A DNA stretch of 64,000 nucleotides from NCBI RefSeq assembly GCF_000179775.1, contig NZ_AEEB01000003.1, positions 682,001 to 746,000 on the forward strand, given 5' to 3'. Source of the DNA: Ahrensia sp. R2A130. Lineage in GTDB: Bacteria; Pseudomonadota; Alphaproteobacteria; Rhizobiales; Rhizobiaceae. The notes under the pieces were generated by a model. That model did not search any database, was not told where the DNA came from, and worked only from the letters and a program-made list of their open reading frames with translations. The translations under genes and the position numbers were made by a program. This document shows, piece after piece, positions 44,829 through 54,547 of this stretch; position 1 is the first letter of the stretch; each line of letters opens with the position of its first letter.

Positions 44829-45322
44829 ACGGGTATTTTGAAGATCGAGCAAGCCTGAACGCCGTGGGCATAAAGCTTGCCGTTCTCATCGGTCAGCGTG
44901 GCCTGCGAAGTGGCGATCTGGCGTCCGGGGTGAATGACGCTTCCTTTGGCAAAAAATCTGCCGGTGGTCGGCAAAATGGGGCGCACGAAGTTCACCTTCA
45001 GATCGATAGATGTACTGGCATAACCGACCGGACAAAGAGTGTGGACGCAGCAAGCAAGCGCGGAATCCAAAATGGTCGCCGCCCAACCACCATGCACAGT
45101 GCCGATGGGATTCATCACACCATCATTGGGCGTACCAGCGAAGGTCACTGCACCTTCTTCGACTTCCAGCATCCGAAAATTCATAGCCACACAAATGCTG
45201 GGGCCAGGCAAACGCCCTGCACAAATGCCCTGCATCATTTCCAGGCCAGACATCGTGGCAGCGTCCTTCATAGGTATCGTTCCGATAAGAACCTCATGAC
45301 CATCAATCACTTCCATCGGCAT
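44825..45322 (-). CDS. PaaI family hot-dog thioesterase
   Basis: Cytoplasmic acyl-CoA thioesterase-like protein of 165 residues. The hot-dog helix motif GTVHGGWAATILDSALACCVHTL (about 71-93) and the strand TSIDLKVNFVRPI are typical of PaaI. The catalytic Asp is probably in ATILDSALA. Phenylacetyl-CoA or another aromatic thioester is the usual substrate, but no pathway context supports it. The gene is 20 bp downstream of recO and may be read with the lepB-rnc-era-recO series. Confidence 0.88.
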   Translation of the reverse strand: MPMEVIDGHEVLIGTIPMKDAATMSGLEMMQGICAGRLPGPSICVAMNFRMLEVEEGAVTFAGTPNDGVMNPIGTVHGGWAATILDSALACCVHTLCPVGYASTSIDLKVNFVRPILPTTGRFFAKGSVIHPGRQIATSQATLTDENGKLYAHGVQACSIFKIPV

Positions 45323-45342
45323 TAGGTTATCTTTCTGTTGGT

Positions 45343-46068
45343 TCAGGTTACTGCGCGGATCAGGCTGTCGCGTTCAGCAGGCGGATTTATCCCCCGCGCT
45401 CCGAACACGTTGCGATGCAAAAAATGCCCGGTCAACGCGAAGCCCTGCGCTAAAGTTTCTTCATCTGCACCGCTCGTGCGGTCGGCCTGCGCGGTGGTGA
45501 GGAATGATGGCAGGGCCAGTAGCCGGTCGCCATAAGGGGCAGCAGCCGCACCGCTAACCGCACGACCGGTGCGCGGTGATACGCTTACAAGATTAGCCCG
45601 CGCACCCGTCGCCGCGCAGGCATTGAGGTCGAGGCCGAAGCCCAACTCGTCCAGCAATGCCAGTTCAAAACGGATTACCAATTCGCCCGCCGCGGCAGGA
45701 TTATCCAGCGCATCCAGAACAAGATCGAGCGTGTCGTAGAGCTGAGGATGAGCATCGCGCTCCGCCAGCAAACGCAGGTGTGAGGCCAAAGTTTGCAGGG
45801 CATAAATTGCGTAGTCGGTCTCCATCAACCGCGCCGCTCGCAGGTTGTCGGCTTCTATACGAAACTGACCCAAATGCTCATCGAGCCGTGCACGCCAGGT
45901 CGCGGTTACACGGTTCCCCGGCTGTAATATGGGCCGCATAGTGCGGGACCGCCCACCGTGAACGAGGCCTAGATGCCGCCCGCGTTGACGCGTCATCAAT
46001 TCGGCAACGACACTCGTTTCGCCATGTTTGCGAACGCCCAGAACAATCGCCTGATCGGTCCATTCCAT
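45343..46068 (-). CDS. recO: DNA repair protein RecO
   Basis: Recombination mediator loading RecA on SSB-coated gaps with RecR; 241 residues. The N-terminal OB fold opens MEWTDQAIVLGVRKHGETSVVAELMTRQRGRHLGLVHGG, which is diagnostic. The helical C-domain has two Cys (LNACAATGARAN has only one of a zinc-type pair), so the zinc site seen in some RecO proteins looks incomplete. It follows era by three bases in the conserved rnc-era-recO order. Confidence 0.94.
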   Translation of the reverse strand: MEWTDQAIVLGVRKHGETSVVAELMTRQRGRHLGLVHGGRSRTMRPILQPGNRVTATWRARLDEHLGQFRIEADNLRAARLMETDYAIYALQTLASHLRLLAERDAHPQLYDTLDLVLDALDNPAAAGELVIRFELALLDELGFGLDLNACAATGARANLVSVSPRTGRAVSGAAAAPYGDRLLALPSFLTTAQADRTSGADEETLAQGFALTGHFLHRNVFGARGINPPAERDSLIRAVT

Positions 46069-46071
46069 AGG

Positions 46072-47016
46072 TTATTTCGGGAATTCCAGGCCCATCTCGC
46101 GGTAGCGCTCGGGGTCATCGATCCAGTTTTCACGCACCTTCACGAATAGGAAGAGGTGCACTTTGCGGTCCAGCAACTGCTCCAACTCGGTGCGGGCCGC
46201 GGTGGAAATCGCCTTAATGACCTCGCCCTTCGCACCGATCACCATCTTTTTGTGTGCCGTGCGCTGAATGTAGATCACCTGATCGATTTTCACCGACCCG
46301 TCCTTGCGCTCTTCCCAGCCTTCGACTTCCACATGGGCGCTGTAAGGCAGCTCCTGATGCAAGCGCAGGAAGATTTTCTCGCGGGTAATTTCTGCCGCCA
46401 GCATCTTTACCGGCAGATCGGAAATCTGGTCTTCCGGATAAAGATGCGGACCTTCCGGCAGCTCGTCTTTCAGATAGTCCATATAGTCCTCACAACCGTC
46501 GCCATTCATGGCCGAGATGAGGAAGGTGCGGTCGAAATTCACGGCCTTGTTGGCTTGGTCGACAAGGGCCAGCAGCTTGTCTCGCTGCACGCGGTCGATT
46601 TTGTTCATCAACAAAACCTTGGGCAGATGCACGTTTTTCAGCTTGTCGAGAATACGCTCGGCATCCCCGCGAATACCGCGCTCACTGTCGATCAGCAGGC
46701 ATATCATGTCTGCGTCTTTTGCCCCGCCCCATGCAGCGTCCACCATGGCGCGGTCCAAACGGCGGCGCGGCTGGAAGATGCCGGGTGTGTCGGCGAAAAT
46801 GATCTGGGAATTGTCGCGGTTGGCGATACCCCGTACCACCGTGCGGGTCGTCTGCACCTTATGGCTAACGATGGACACTTTCGTGCCAACAAGGCGATTG
46901 ATAAGCGTCGACTTGCCCGCATTGGGCGCACCGATAAGCGCGACGAAGCCAGCGCGTGACGGTCCCACATCTGCGGTCGGCGCTTCATCGGTCGGCGTGT
47001 CGGTCATATCGTTCAT
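46072..47016 (-). CDS. era: GTPase Era
   Basis: Ribosome-assembly GTPase binding 16S rRNA 3' end; 314 residues. G1 GAPNAGKST lies at 29-37, G3 is DTPGI, and G4 NKID is visible as LLMNKIDRV. The C-terminal KH domain contains VIGAKGEVIKAISTAARTEL. A 20-residue Thr/Asp-rich N-terminal extension precedes the G domain. Its start overlaps the rnc stop (ATGA). Confidence 0.97.
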   Translation of the reverse strand: MNDMTDTPTDEAPTADVGPSRAGFVALIGAPNAGKSTLINRLVGTKVSIVSHKVQTTRTVVRGIANRDNSQIIFADTPGIFQPRRRLDRAMVDAAWGGAKDADMICLLIDSERGIRGDAERILDKLKNVHLPKVLLMNKIDRVQRDKLLALVDQANKAVNFDRTFLISAMNGDGCEDYMDYLKDELPEGPHLYPEDQISDLPVKMLAAEITREKIFLRLHQELPYSAHVEVEGWEERKDGSVKIDQVIYIQRTAHKKMVIGAKGEVIKAISTAARTELEQLLDRKVHLFLFVKVRENWIDDPERYREMGLEFPK

Positions 47017-47747
47017 CCAGCTTCCTCAATCAGCCCTGCGGCATCTTCTTTCCAAACGCCTTCGCGCAACAGCACAGCACGTGCAGCAGCCTGTTCGGCA
47101 GCGCGCTTTGAACGCCCTGCTCCATTGCCTCCCGATACACCGTGAATGGCAACCGAAATTTTAAACAACGGATCGTGGTCCGGACCTGTTTTCTCAACCA
47201 GCGTATAGACAGGCGTTTCGCCTGAATGGGTGTGAGCCCATTCCTGCAATGCAGTCTTTGAATCACGAATTCCAGCACCGGTTTCGTGTAAACGACCAGC
47301 CCAATAACGGGTGATGAAGTCACGAGCCGGTTCAAGTCCACCATCCAGATAGATAGCAGCGATAACCGATTCAACGACATCGGCCCGCACAGAACGCATC
47401 CGTTTTCCGGTAACATGCTTTACGTCATTGCCAGTTGTAATGAAGGCATGGAGACCAATTTCATCAGCAATCGCCGCGCAGGTCTTTCCACTCACCAGAG
47501 CATTCAGCCGCACCGACAGCTCGCCTTCCGGCGCGGTAGGAAACGTTTCAAACAACATCTCGGCTATGCAGACGCCCAAAACACGGTCGCCCAAAAACTC
47601 CAACCGTTCGTAGTGTGAGTTATCACCCGGCTTGCGGGTGGCGCTGGCGTGGGTAAGTGCGCGTTTCAAGCGATCATGGCTGGCGAATGTGTAGCCAATC
47701 AGCTCTTCAAGCTCGGCAATCCGGTTGGTGCTTTTGCGCGCAGACAA
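47013..47747 (-). CDS. rnc: Ribonuclease III
   Basis: Double-strand-specific endonuclease processing rRNA and mRNA; 244 residues. YERLEFLGDRVLGVCIAEML is the catalytic signature with its acidic metal ligands, and the C-terminal double-stranded RNA-binding domain (about 160-230) ends with KRAAEQAAARAVLL. lepB ends three bases upstream, and era overlaps downstream. Confidence 0.97.
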   Translation of the reverse strand: MSARKSTNRIAELEELIGYTFASHDRLKRALTHASATRKPGDNSHYERLEFLGDRVLGVCIAEMLFETFPTAPEGELSVRLNALVSGKTCAAIADEIGLHAFITTGNDVKHVTGKRMRSVRADVVESVIAAIYLDGGLEPARDFITRYWAGRLHETGAGIRDSKTALQEWAHTHSGETPVYTLVEKTGPDHDPLFKISVAIHGVSGGNGAGRSKRAAEQAAARAVLLREGVWKEDAAGLIEEAG

Positions 47748-47750
47748 ACC

Positions 47751-48485
47751 CTACAGACCTTTGAAAATGCGGTCCCAGCGCATATCCGATGGCCAATTCC
47801 AAATCTGCCAAGCCGGTGTGCCATCCTTCAAGGAAAGGAAGATGACCTGCGCTTTACCGACCAGATTTTCGGCAGGTACCATGCCCACATCGAAGCGGCT
47901 GTCCGCAGAATTATCGCGGTTGTCTCCAAGGAAAAAGTAATGCGCTTCCGGAACCACAAATGCTTCCGTGTTGTCGGCCACCGTACCGGGGTCGAAGTCT
48001 ATGGTTTCGTAGCTTCGGCCACTGTCCTGCGTTTCGATATAAATCGGTGTGGAACGGCGAGAACCTTCGTCCACGAACACGCCTTGCTCGCCCCGGGTGA
48101 CGGCTTTGTCATTCACGTAAACCACACTGTCGCGCATCTGCACCGTGTCACCCGGCAGCCCAATCACGCGCTTGATGTAGTCTTTGCTGGTGTCGTTGGG
48201 GTATTTGAACACGACGACATCGCCGCGTTCGGGAATGCCTTCCCACACACGCCCCTCAAACGGCCCTAGGCTGAACGGGAAGGAATGCTTGGAATATCCA
48301 TAGCTCCACTTCGACACAAAAATGTAGTCGCCCACCAGCAGCGTCGGCTTCATAGAGCCTGACGGTATGTTGAACGGCTGGAACAGGAATGTGCGAAGCA
48401 CGACGGCCAATAGCAGTGCCTGAATGATAACAGACACGGTCTCCCAGACGGCATTTTCTTCTTTAGGCGGACGAGTTGCGGCCAC
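47751..48485 (-). CDS. lepB: Signal peptidase I
   Basis: Inner-membrane serine peptidase removing Sec/Tat signal peptides; 244 residues. One N-terminal helix (about 15-36) precedes the catalytic S44 in NIPSGSMKPTLLVGDY and K105 in DYIKRVIGLPGD; GDNRDNSADSR is box E. The start codon is GTG. First gene of the lepB-rnc-era-recO series. Unlike in many Rhizobiales, acpS is not directly upstream but lies at 53621. Confidence 0.96.
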   Translation of the reverse strand: MAATRPPKEENAVWETVSVIIQALLLAVVLRTFLFQPFNIPSGSMKPTLLVGDYIFVSKWSYGYSKHSFPFSLGPFEGRVWEGIPERGDVVVFKYPNDTSKDYIKRVIGLPGDTVQMRDSVVYVNDKAVTRGEQGVFVDEGSRRSTPIYIETQDSGRSYETIDFDPGTVADNTEAFVVPEAHYFFLGDNRDNSADSRFDVGMVPAENLVGKAQVIFLSLKDGTPAWQIWNWPSDMRWDRIFKGL

Positions 48486-48582
48486 GCGATGCGCTCCAGC
48501 TGGCCGCGATTGCTGCGGCGGGAAAAGGCAGGGTGCTTATGCCGACTGCCGGGCCATGCGGCAAGCCGCAAAGATTGATCTG

Positions 48583-49260
48583 TTAGCCGTCAGCCAAAGC
48601 GCGGGCGCGGGCAAACACATCTTCGAACATTTGGGGCGTCAGACGACCGGTATTCGTGTTGTAGCGCGAGCAATGATAACTCGACACCACAGCATAGCCG
48701 CCCATCGCAGTTTCTCGATTGTGACCAAAGGGATGGGCTGCCACCCGCTCGCCCAAAGTACGCGACAGGCTGTCATGGGCGATCTTGCCCAACGTCACCA
48801 TGACTTTGAGATTCGGCAACTCATCCAGCGTCTGCGTAAGAAACTGGCGACAAGTGTTGATCTCGGCTCCAACAGGTTTGTTTTGCGGCGGTACGCAACG
48901 CACCGCATTGGTGATTGCACAGCCCTTCAATTTCAAACCATCACCGGGATGAGCTGCAAACGTGCCTTCGGTGAAGTCGAACTTATCGAGAGTTGCGTAA
49001 AGAAGATCGCCAGCCCAATCGCCGGTGAAAGGACGCCCCGTTGCATTTGCACCCTTCATTCCAGGTGCAAGACCGACCACAAGCAGTTTAACGCTCTTGG
49101 CGCCGCCATCGGCTGCATCCGGCCCCCAACTTGGTACGGGACCATTGTAAAAATGCGGATATTTTTCCTGCGACTCGTGACGAAATTCCACCAGTCGTGG
49201 GCAAAGCGGGCAATCGCGCAGCGGGTCGGCTAGCGCAAGGCCTGAATGTTCAGCGGTCAA
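48583..49260 (-). CDS. Uracil-DNA glycosylase, family 5 (UdgB)
   Basis: DNA repair enzyme removing uracil and possibly other deaminated bases; 225 residues. The motif GLAPGMKGANATGRPFTGDWAGDLL (about 63-87) and the late SSYHCSRYNTNTGRLT are characteristic of thermophile/actinobacterial-type family 5 rather than Ung. Cysteines C17, C20, C122 and C137 are placed to hold a 4Fe-4S cluster. The Pro usual in SYHPSR is Cys here. The start overlaps the NYN gene stop by four bases, suggesting co-expression. Confidence 0.9.
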   Translation of the reverse strand: MTAEHSGLALADPLRDCPLCPRLVEFRHESQEKYPHFYNGPVPSWGPDAADGGAKSVKLLVVGLAPGMKGANATGRPFTGDWAGDLLYATLDKFDFTEGTFAAHPGDGLKLKGCAITNAVRCVPPQNKPVGAEINTCRQFLTQTLDELPNLKVMVTLGKIAHDSLSRTLGERVAAHPFGHNRETAMGGYAVVSSYHCSRYNTNTGRLTPQMFEDVFARARALADG

Positions 49261-49856
49261 TCATCATCACCGTAATTATCGTCATCATCAAACTCATCTT
49301 CTGCCGGTTTTGCCCGTGCCGAACGGTCACCGCCACTTCGACCGATTTCATCCTGCAGGCTTTTCAGATCGATGAACACATCTGCCTGTCGGCGCAACTC
49401 ATCTGCAATCATCGGCGGCTGGCTGGATGTAGTGGAAACAACAGTCACCCGCCTGCCTTTTCGCTGCAAAGATTCCACCAAAGCACGGAAATCGCCATCG
49501 CCGGAAAACAGCACGAAATGGTCTACCGTGTCGGCGAGATCGAGCGCATCTACCGCCAGTTCGATGTCCATATTGCCCTTTACCTTGCGCCGACCGGAAG
49601 CATCAGTGAATTCCTTGGCCGGCTTGGTGATCACGCGGTAGCCATTGTAGTCCAGCCAATCGATCAGCGGACGGATTGCGGAATACTCCTGATCCTCCAC
49701 CAAAGCCGTGTAATAATAAGCCCGCAACACGTAGCCGCGCTTCTGGAAAGCTACCAGCATTTGCCGGTAGTCGATGTCGAACCCCAATGCCCGCGACGTG
49801 GCGTAAAGGTTCGCGCCATCAATCATCAATGCGATTTTTTCTCGTTCGTCGAACAT
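49257..49856 (-). CDS. NYN domain (LabA/DUF88-type) protein
   Basis: Predicted PIN-like RNase or nucleic acid-binding protein of 199 residues. Acidic metal-site residues appear in ALMIDGANLYA (Asp), NMDIELAVDAL and FVLFSGDGDF, the usual NYN arrangement. The C-terminal tail is Asp/Glu-rich (AEDEFDDDDNYGDDD). The start at 49856 (MFDEREKIAL) begins right before the fold; an ATG at 49889 would add 11 polar residues. LabA-like proteins are common in Alphaproteobacteria with unclear targets. Overlaps the UdgB gene. Confidence 0.85.
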   Translation of the reverse strand: MFDEREKIALMIDGANLYATSRALGFDIDYRQMLVAFQKRGYVLRAYYYTALVEDQEYSAIRPLIDWLDYNGYRVITKPAKEFTDASGRRKVKGNMDIELAVDALDLADTVDHFVLFSGDGDFRALVESLQRKGRRVTVVSTTSSQPPMIADELRRQADVFIDLKSLQDEIGRSGGDRSARAKPAEDEFDDDDNYGDDD

Positions 49857-50045
49857 GCGGCTCTCGCTTTTCCTGCTGTCAGATTTCACAACTCTTACCC
49901 CTGCAACCGCCTAACGGCAGATTTGGTTCAAATGGCGGGTCATCAGTGACGGTTTGCCTTGCTTTCGCCCACACTACACAGTAGTCAACGCCCAATCGCT
50001 TTTTTCCGAAAATACAAGCACTCACCACAAGTCAGGGGGCTGTCC

Positions 50046-50441
50046 ATGGCACGCGTCACCGTTGAAGACTGCATCGACAAAGTATCCAACCGTTTCGAAC
50101 TCGTACTGCTGGCCAGCCACCGCGCTCGCCAAATCTCGTCCGGTGCGATGATATCCGTTGATCGTGACAATGATAAAAACCCTGTCGTTGCTCTACGCGA
50201 AATTGCTGACGAGCAGCTTTCGCCCGGCGATCTGAAGGAAGATCTGATCCATTCGCTGCAGAAGCACGTTGAAGTGGACGAAGCCGAGGACGTGATGGAA
50301 ACACCGATCACAGCCGAAGGCGAAACTGCCGATAAACCAGAAGATGCGCCCGCACTCGTTACCTTCGACAACATGTCTGAAGAAGATCTGCTGTCGAGCC
50401 TGCAGAATCTTGTTGCGCCGGAAAAAACCGACGACTTCTAG
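50046..50441 (+). CDS. rpoZ: RNA polymerase omega subunit
   Basis: Small core subunit helping assemble RNA polymerase; 131 residues. [30 protein letters not shown] is the canonical omega N-terminus. The C-terminal part is acidic and extended relative to E. coli (91 residues), as is usual in Alphaproteobacteria, ending with LLSSLQNLV. The start follows CAGGGGGCTGTCC, with a ribosome binding site. A strong terminator follows, so rel downstream has its own promoter. Confidence 0.97.
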   Translation: MARVTVEDCIDKVSNRFELVLLASHRARQISSGAMISVDRDNDKNPVVALREIADEQLSPGDLKEDLIHSLQKHVEVDEAEDVMETPITAEGETADKPEDAPALVTFDNMSEEDLLSSLQNLVAPEKTDDF

Positions 50442-50464
50442 GTTCAGAGCGTCACTAAAGTCTC

Positions 50465-50499
50465 AAAAAGGCCGACAGCTAACCCTGTCGGCCTTTTTT
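50465..50499 (+). terminator. Rho-independent terminator after rpoZ
   Basis: The stem AGGCCGACAG (50469-50478) pairs perfectly with CTGTCGGCCT (50485-50494), and a run of T follows. A-residues upstream extend the stem. It lies 24 bases after the rpoZ stop. Confidence 0.92.
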
Positions 50500-50602
50500 G
50501 TTGTCAAAACGCGAATAGAACAGGTTCTAGCGCTTGTAACGCCACGCCCCAAACATCATGCTTTTAATGTGGTTTTGAGCAAGGTTGTTGGAACATGCGC
50601 AC

Positions 50603-52855
50603 ATGATGCGCCAGACGGAACTTTTTGAACGGGTACAGTCCTATATTCCCGGTGCCGATCAGGAATTGTTGGACCGTGCCTACGTCTACGCGATGCACCA
50701 GCACCGCCACCAAACCCGCACATCCGGCGACCCGTATTTTACCCATCCGTTGGAAGTGGCGTCCATCGTCACGGACCTGAAACTTGATCAAGCCAGCGTA
50801 GTTGCCGCACTGCTTCACGACACCATCGAAGACACCGATTCCACCCGTGCCGAAATCGATGCGAAATTTGGCAAGGAGATCGGTGAGCTCGTACAAGGAC
50901 TGACGAAGCTCAAGGGAATCGAACTGGTTTCCAAGAAAACACGGCAAGGCGAAAATCTGCGTCGCCTGCTCATCGCCATTGCGGATGATGTGCGTGTGCT
51001 GCTGGTGAAACTCGCTGACCGCCTGCACAACATGCGTACCCTGCACCACGTTCCACCTGATAAGCGTGAACGAATTAGCCAAGAAACCATGGACCTCTAC
51101 GCGCCGCTGGCCGGGCGCATGGGCATGCAATCCATACGTGAAGAATTGGAGGAGCTTTCCTTCCAAAACCTGCACCCGGACGCCCACGCATTAATGCATG
51201 AAAAGCTGGCGGAGATGCGCGAACGAACCCGCAGTCTGGTAGAAGAAATCGAAAGAACCGTCGTGAGCGACCTAGCCGCTGCCGACATTACCGCGACAGT
51301 TAAAAGTCGCTACAAGCGCCCCTACTCCATCTTCCGCAAAATGGATCGCAACTCGGTCTCCTTCGAGCAACTCTCCGACCTGATCGGCTTTCGCGTCATC
51401 GTCGAGCGCGATGAAGAATGTTACGCTGCGCTGGGCGTGGTGCATATGCGCTACCGCGCAGTGCCGGAGCGCTTTAAAGACTATATCTCGACGCCAAAGC
51501 AGAACGACTATCGCTCTCTCCACACCACCGTCATTGGGCCATCCAATGAACGTGTCGAGCTTCAAATCCGCACCCACGGCATGAACGAAATTGCCGAACA
51601 AGGCATCGCGGCGCATTCACTTTATAAAGACGGCATCTACAACGCGGACGATTTCGAGAACCGGGCGAAATCCGAATTGCTACCAGAAAGCCGTGCCTAT
51701 GCGTGGCTGCGGCGCACGGTCGAATCATTATCCGATCCCGACCATCCCGATGATGTGATGGAGCAGACCAGACTGGAACTGTTTCACGACCAGGTCTTCT
51801 GTTTCAGCCCCAAAGGCCGCCTGATCGCATTGCCGCGTGGCTCAACCGCCATCGACTTTGCCTATGCCGTTCATACAGATGTGGGCAATTCCTGCTCATC
51901 CGCCCAGATCAACGGCCGCCCTGCCCCTGCCATTACCCAGTTGAAAAATGGTGATGAGGTCAACATCGTCCGAGGCTCTCACAAGGTGCCACCTGCGGCG
52001 TGGGAAAATGTCGTTGTTACAGGCAAGGCCCGCGCAGGCATTCGCCGCGCCACCCGTGAAGAAAGCATCCAGCGCTATTCCGGCATGGGCGAAAAAATCC
52101 TGAAATCCACCTTCGCCAGCGGCGGCAAGACATTCGAACCTGCCAAACTTGAGGCCGTATTGCCAAAACTTGCGCGCCCCAGTGTCGCCGACGCCCTTGC
52201 AGCCGTCGGACGCGGCGAACTGCCCGCGCTCGACGTTATGACCGCCGTCTTTCCGGATTATCGTGTGGAACGTGTGGGCGCATCGACAAAACCGTCCGGC
52301 GACGGTTGGTTCAATATGTCTGGCCTGTCAGGTGCTGCAGATTTCATGTTCCGTCTACCCGGCAGGCGGCGTGAAAAATATGCGGAAGCCGCAGAGGCGC
52401 TCAGCAACGCCATTCCCGTTGTGGGCGCATCGGGCAAGGCGGTATCAATGAACGAAGAAATAGGCGCAGTGCCGGGAGACCGCATTGTCGGCATTCTGAA
52501 GCCAGGCGAAGGCATCGTCGTCTATCCTATCGGTGCTGAAGCACTAACGGAGTTCGAAGACCTATCCGACGAATGGCTAGACCTGCGCTGGGACCTCGCA
52601 CCGCAAAGCAACGAGCGTTTTCCAGCAAAAATCGATGTGATTGCCGTAAACGCTCCCGGCACTTTGGCACGGGTTTCAGACATTATCGGTTCGGCAGACG
52701 CCAACATCACCAACCTGTTCATGTCACCGCAGGACGCTAACCTGACGCGTTTGGTTTTCGGTGTCGAAGTGTGGGATTTGAAACATCTATCGCGTTTGCT
52801 GCGGGACATAAGAGTGTTGGATGTCGTCACCACGGTCGAAAGGTCCATGGGTTGA
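50603..52855 (+). CDS. Bifunctional (p)ppGpp synthetase/hydrolase
   Basis: Stringent-response enzyme of 750 residues, the single long RSH of Alphaproteobacteria (called Rel, RelA or SpoT). The N-terminal hydrolase HD motif is FTHPLEVASIV ... LLHDTIED (intact), and the synthetase domain holds YKRPYSIFRKM and RFKDYISTPKQNDYRSLHTTV. RFKD (RxKD type) is expected of bifunctional rather than synthetase-only enzymes. TGS (about 390-450) and C-terminal ACT (about 675-750) domains follow. Tandem ATGs (50603, 50606) start MMRQTELFERVQSYIPG. Confidence 0.96.
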   Translation: MMRQTELFERVQSYIPGADQELLDRAYVYAMHQHRHQTRTSGDPYFTHPLEVASIVTDLKLDQASVVAALLHDTIEDTDSTRAEIDAKFGKEIGELVQGLTKLKGIELVSKKTRQGENLRRLLIAIADDVRVLLVKLADRLHNMRTLHHVPPDKRERISQETMDLYAPLAGRMGMQSIREELEELSFQNLHPDAHALMHEKLAEMRERTRSLVEEIERTVVSDLAAADITATVKSRYKRPYSIFRKMDRNSVSFEQLSDLIGFRVIVERDEECYAALGVVHMRYRAVPERFKDYISTPKQNDYRSLHTTVIGPSNERVELQIRTHGMNEIAEQGIAAHSLYKDGIYNADDFENRAKSELLPESRAYAWLRRTVESLSDPDHPDDVMEQTRLELFHDQVFCFSPKGRLIALPRGSTAIDFAYAVHTDVGNSCSSAQINGRPAPAITQLKNGDEVNIVRGSHKVPPAAWENVVVTGKARAGIRRATREESIQRYSGMGEKILKSTFASGGKTFEPAKLEAVLPKLARPSVADALAAVGRGELPALDVMTAVFPDYRVERVGASTKPSGDGWFNMSGLSGAADFMFRLPGRRREKYAEAAEALSNAIPVVGASGKAVSMNEEIGAVPGDRIVGILKPGEGIVVYPIGAEALTEFEDLSDEWLDLRWDLAPQSNERFPAKIDVIAVNAPGTLARVSDIIGSADANITNLFMSPQDANLTRLVFGVEVWDLKHLSRLLRDIRVLDVVTTVERSMG

Positions 52856-52985
52856 AACGATTCACTATCAATCGCCACATCTACCGCCATAGTGCGATCA
52901 CATACCGTGCGTTAACAGCACTGGGTTAGAACAAGGGCAGATCGCGCGGTGTGGGGCCGTGCGGGAATGGGAAGTTGCGTAAGAA

Positions 52986-53624
52986 ATGCTGATGAAAAGG
53001 CGCATAAAACCCACTTGGTGGGAGACGTGCCGGGTGCTGATCTGGCCCCGCCGCTCTTGGTTGCGTTCCGGTCGCTACGTGACCAAACGCATCCTGCGCC
53101 TAACTGCTACTCCTCATGCTGTGGCAGGCGGCGTTGCAGTGGGGGTTTTCACATCCTGCACACCGTTCATGGGCCTCCACTTTTTCGTCGCCGCTATTCT
53201 CGCTTGGTTGATACGGGGCAACGTCATCGCCTCGGCGCTCGGCACGTTTTTCGGCAATCCATTGTCCTTCCCGCTCATCTGGGTCGGTGCCTATGAGCTC
53301 GGCAGTTTCCTGTTGGGGCAAAAGGCCGTGAAGGGTGATGAAGGACTGATCGCAGCTTTGAAATCTCTGGGAAAAGCCGCCGCTCATTTCGATTGGGACG
53401 CTTTCGGCTTCGCGTTTAACCGGCTGTTGGAGCCCGTCCTGTGGCCGATGTTGGTGGGTGGTTCACTCATGGGTTTGTTTTTCGCGATCCCGATATATTT
53501 CATCGTTCGCCGAACTGCAGTCCTTTTCCGTGAGGCGCGGCAGGCCAAACTCATGGCCAAGGCCATCGAACTTCGCGACAGGGCGCGCAACGCCGCACCC
53601 AAAGGCAATGTGAGCGAAGCATGA
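52986..53624 (+). CDS. DUF2062 membrane protein
   Basis: Predicted inner-membrane protein of 212 residues with three to four hydrophobic segments. [58 protein letters not shown] (about 40-98) is the DUF2062 signature with its Gly-Pro-rich turns. The family is widespread and uncharacterised, sometimes fused to glycosyltransferases. Here it sits between rel and acpS, an order common in Rhizobiales, and overlaps acpS by four bases (ATGA). Confidence 0.88.
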   Translation: MLMKRRIKPTWWETCRVLIWPRRSWLRSGRYVTKRILRLTATPHAVAGGVAVGVFTSCTPFMGLHFFVAAILAWLIRGNVIASALGTFFGNPLSFPLIWVGAYELGSFLLGQKAVKGDEGLIAALKSLGKAAAHFDWDAFGFAFNRLLEPVLWPMLVGGSLMGLFFAIPIYFIVRRTAVLFREARQAKLMAKAIELRDRARNAAPKGNVSEA

Positions 53625-54022
53625 TCATCGGCCTCGGCAGCGACCTGATGGACATTCGCCGCATCGAGAAATCTCTGGAACGGTTCGGCGATCGCTTCAC
53701 CAACCGCATTTTTACCGAGGCCGAACAGGCAAAATCAGATCGCCGCAAAAACCGCGCTGCGTCATATGCAAAGCGTTTTGCGGCTAAAGAGGCTTGTTCC
53801 AAGGCGCTAGGCACAGGCCTCGCCAAAGGCGTGTTCTGGTGCGACATGGGTGTGGTGAATCTGCCCGGCGGAAAGCCCACAATGAAGCTGACCAATGGTG
53901 CGGAAGAGCAACTCTTCGCTTTGATGCCGGAGGGCACGGAGCCATTTATTCACGTCACCATCACCGATGATTTTCCGTGGGCTCAGGCCTTCGTCATCAT
54001 CGAGGCGCGGCCCGTTTCCTAG
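53621..54022 (+). CDS. acpS: Holo-[acyl-carrier-protein] synthase
   Basis: Transfers 4'-phosphopantetheine from CoA to acyl carrier protein; 133 residues. [26 protein letters not shown] holds the metal-binding Asp (about residue 8), and [14 protein letters not shown] holds the second metal Glu. Works as a trimer in the cytoplasm. The start overlaps the DUF2062 gene. In many relatives lepB follows directly; here smpB is convergent instead, so the usual acpS-lepB link is broken. Confidence 0.96.
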   Translation: MIIGLGSDLMDIRRIEKSLERFGDRFTNRIFTEAEQAKSDRRKNRAASYAKRFAAKEACSKALGTGLAKGVFWCDMGVVNLPGGKPTMKLTNGAEEQLFALMPEGTEPFIHVTITDDFPWAQAFVIIEARPVS

Positions 54023-54032
54023 AGAAGCCCGT

Positions 54033-54509
54033 CTAACCGCGATCCCGCAACAGACGGCCCTTCTCACGATTCCAATCGCGTTTCTTTTCGGTATCGCGTT
54101 TGTCGTGGTTCTTTTTACCCTTACCTAAGCCGATTTCCAGCTTAGCCATGCCACGGTCGTTAAAGTAGAGCTTTAAGGGCACCAACGTCATGCCATCACG
54201 GGCAATGGCTTGAGACAGTCGCGAGATTTCACGCTTCGACATCAGCAATTTACGGCGACGACGTGGCTCGTGGTTGAAACGATTGGCTTGCAGATATTCG
54301 GGAATATAGCCGTTGATCAGCCACATCTCGCCGTCTTCGAAATTAGCGTAGCTTTCCGCAATGTTCGCCTTGCCGGTGCGTAGCGATTTCACTTCGGTAC
54401 CGTGCAGCATCAACCCCGCCTCGAAGTTATCTTCGATAGCATAATTGTAGCGCGCTTTGCGGTTCTCAGCGACGATCTTGCCGACGCCTTCAGCTTTCTT
54501 CTTCGCCAT
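54033..54509 (-). CDS. smpB: SsrA-binding protein SmpB
   Basis: tmRNA partner in ribosome rescue; 158 residues. [30 protein letters not shown] and the C-terminal [27 protein letters not shown] (positively charged tail, inserted in the mRNA channel) are diagnostic. It begins 38 bp downstream of the dapA stop, on the same strand, an order conserved in Rhizobiales. Confidence 0.97.
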   Translation of the reverse strand: MAKKKAEGVGKIVAENRKARYNYAIEDNFEAGLMLHGTEVKSLRTGKANIAESYANFEDGEMWLINGYIPEYLQANRFNHEPRRRRKLLMSKREISRLSQAIARDGMTLVPLKLYFNDRGMAKLEIGLGKGKKNHDKRDTEKKRDWNREKGRLLRDRG

Positions 54510-54547
54510 AAAGTGGCTGGTCCTTTGATTGGCAGGCGCGGCGTTAG

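Noticed and set aside
49131..49949. 272-codon plus-strand frame
   Set aside because: It is antisense to the UdgB and NYN genes and has no recognisable features.
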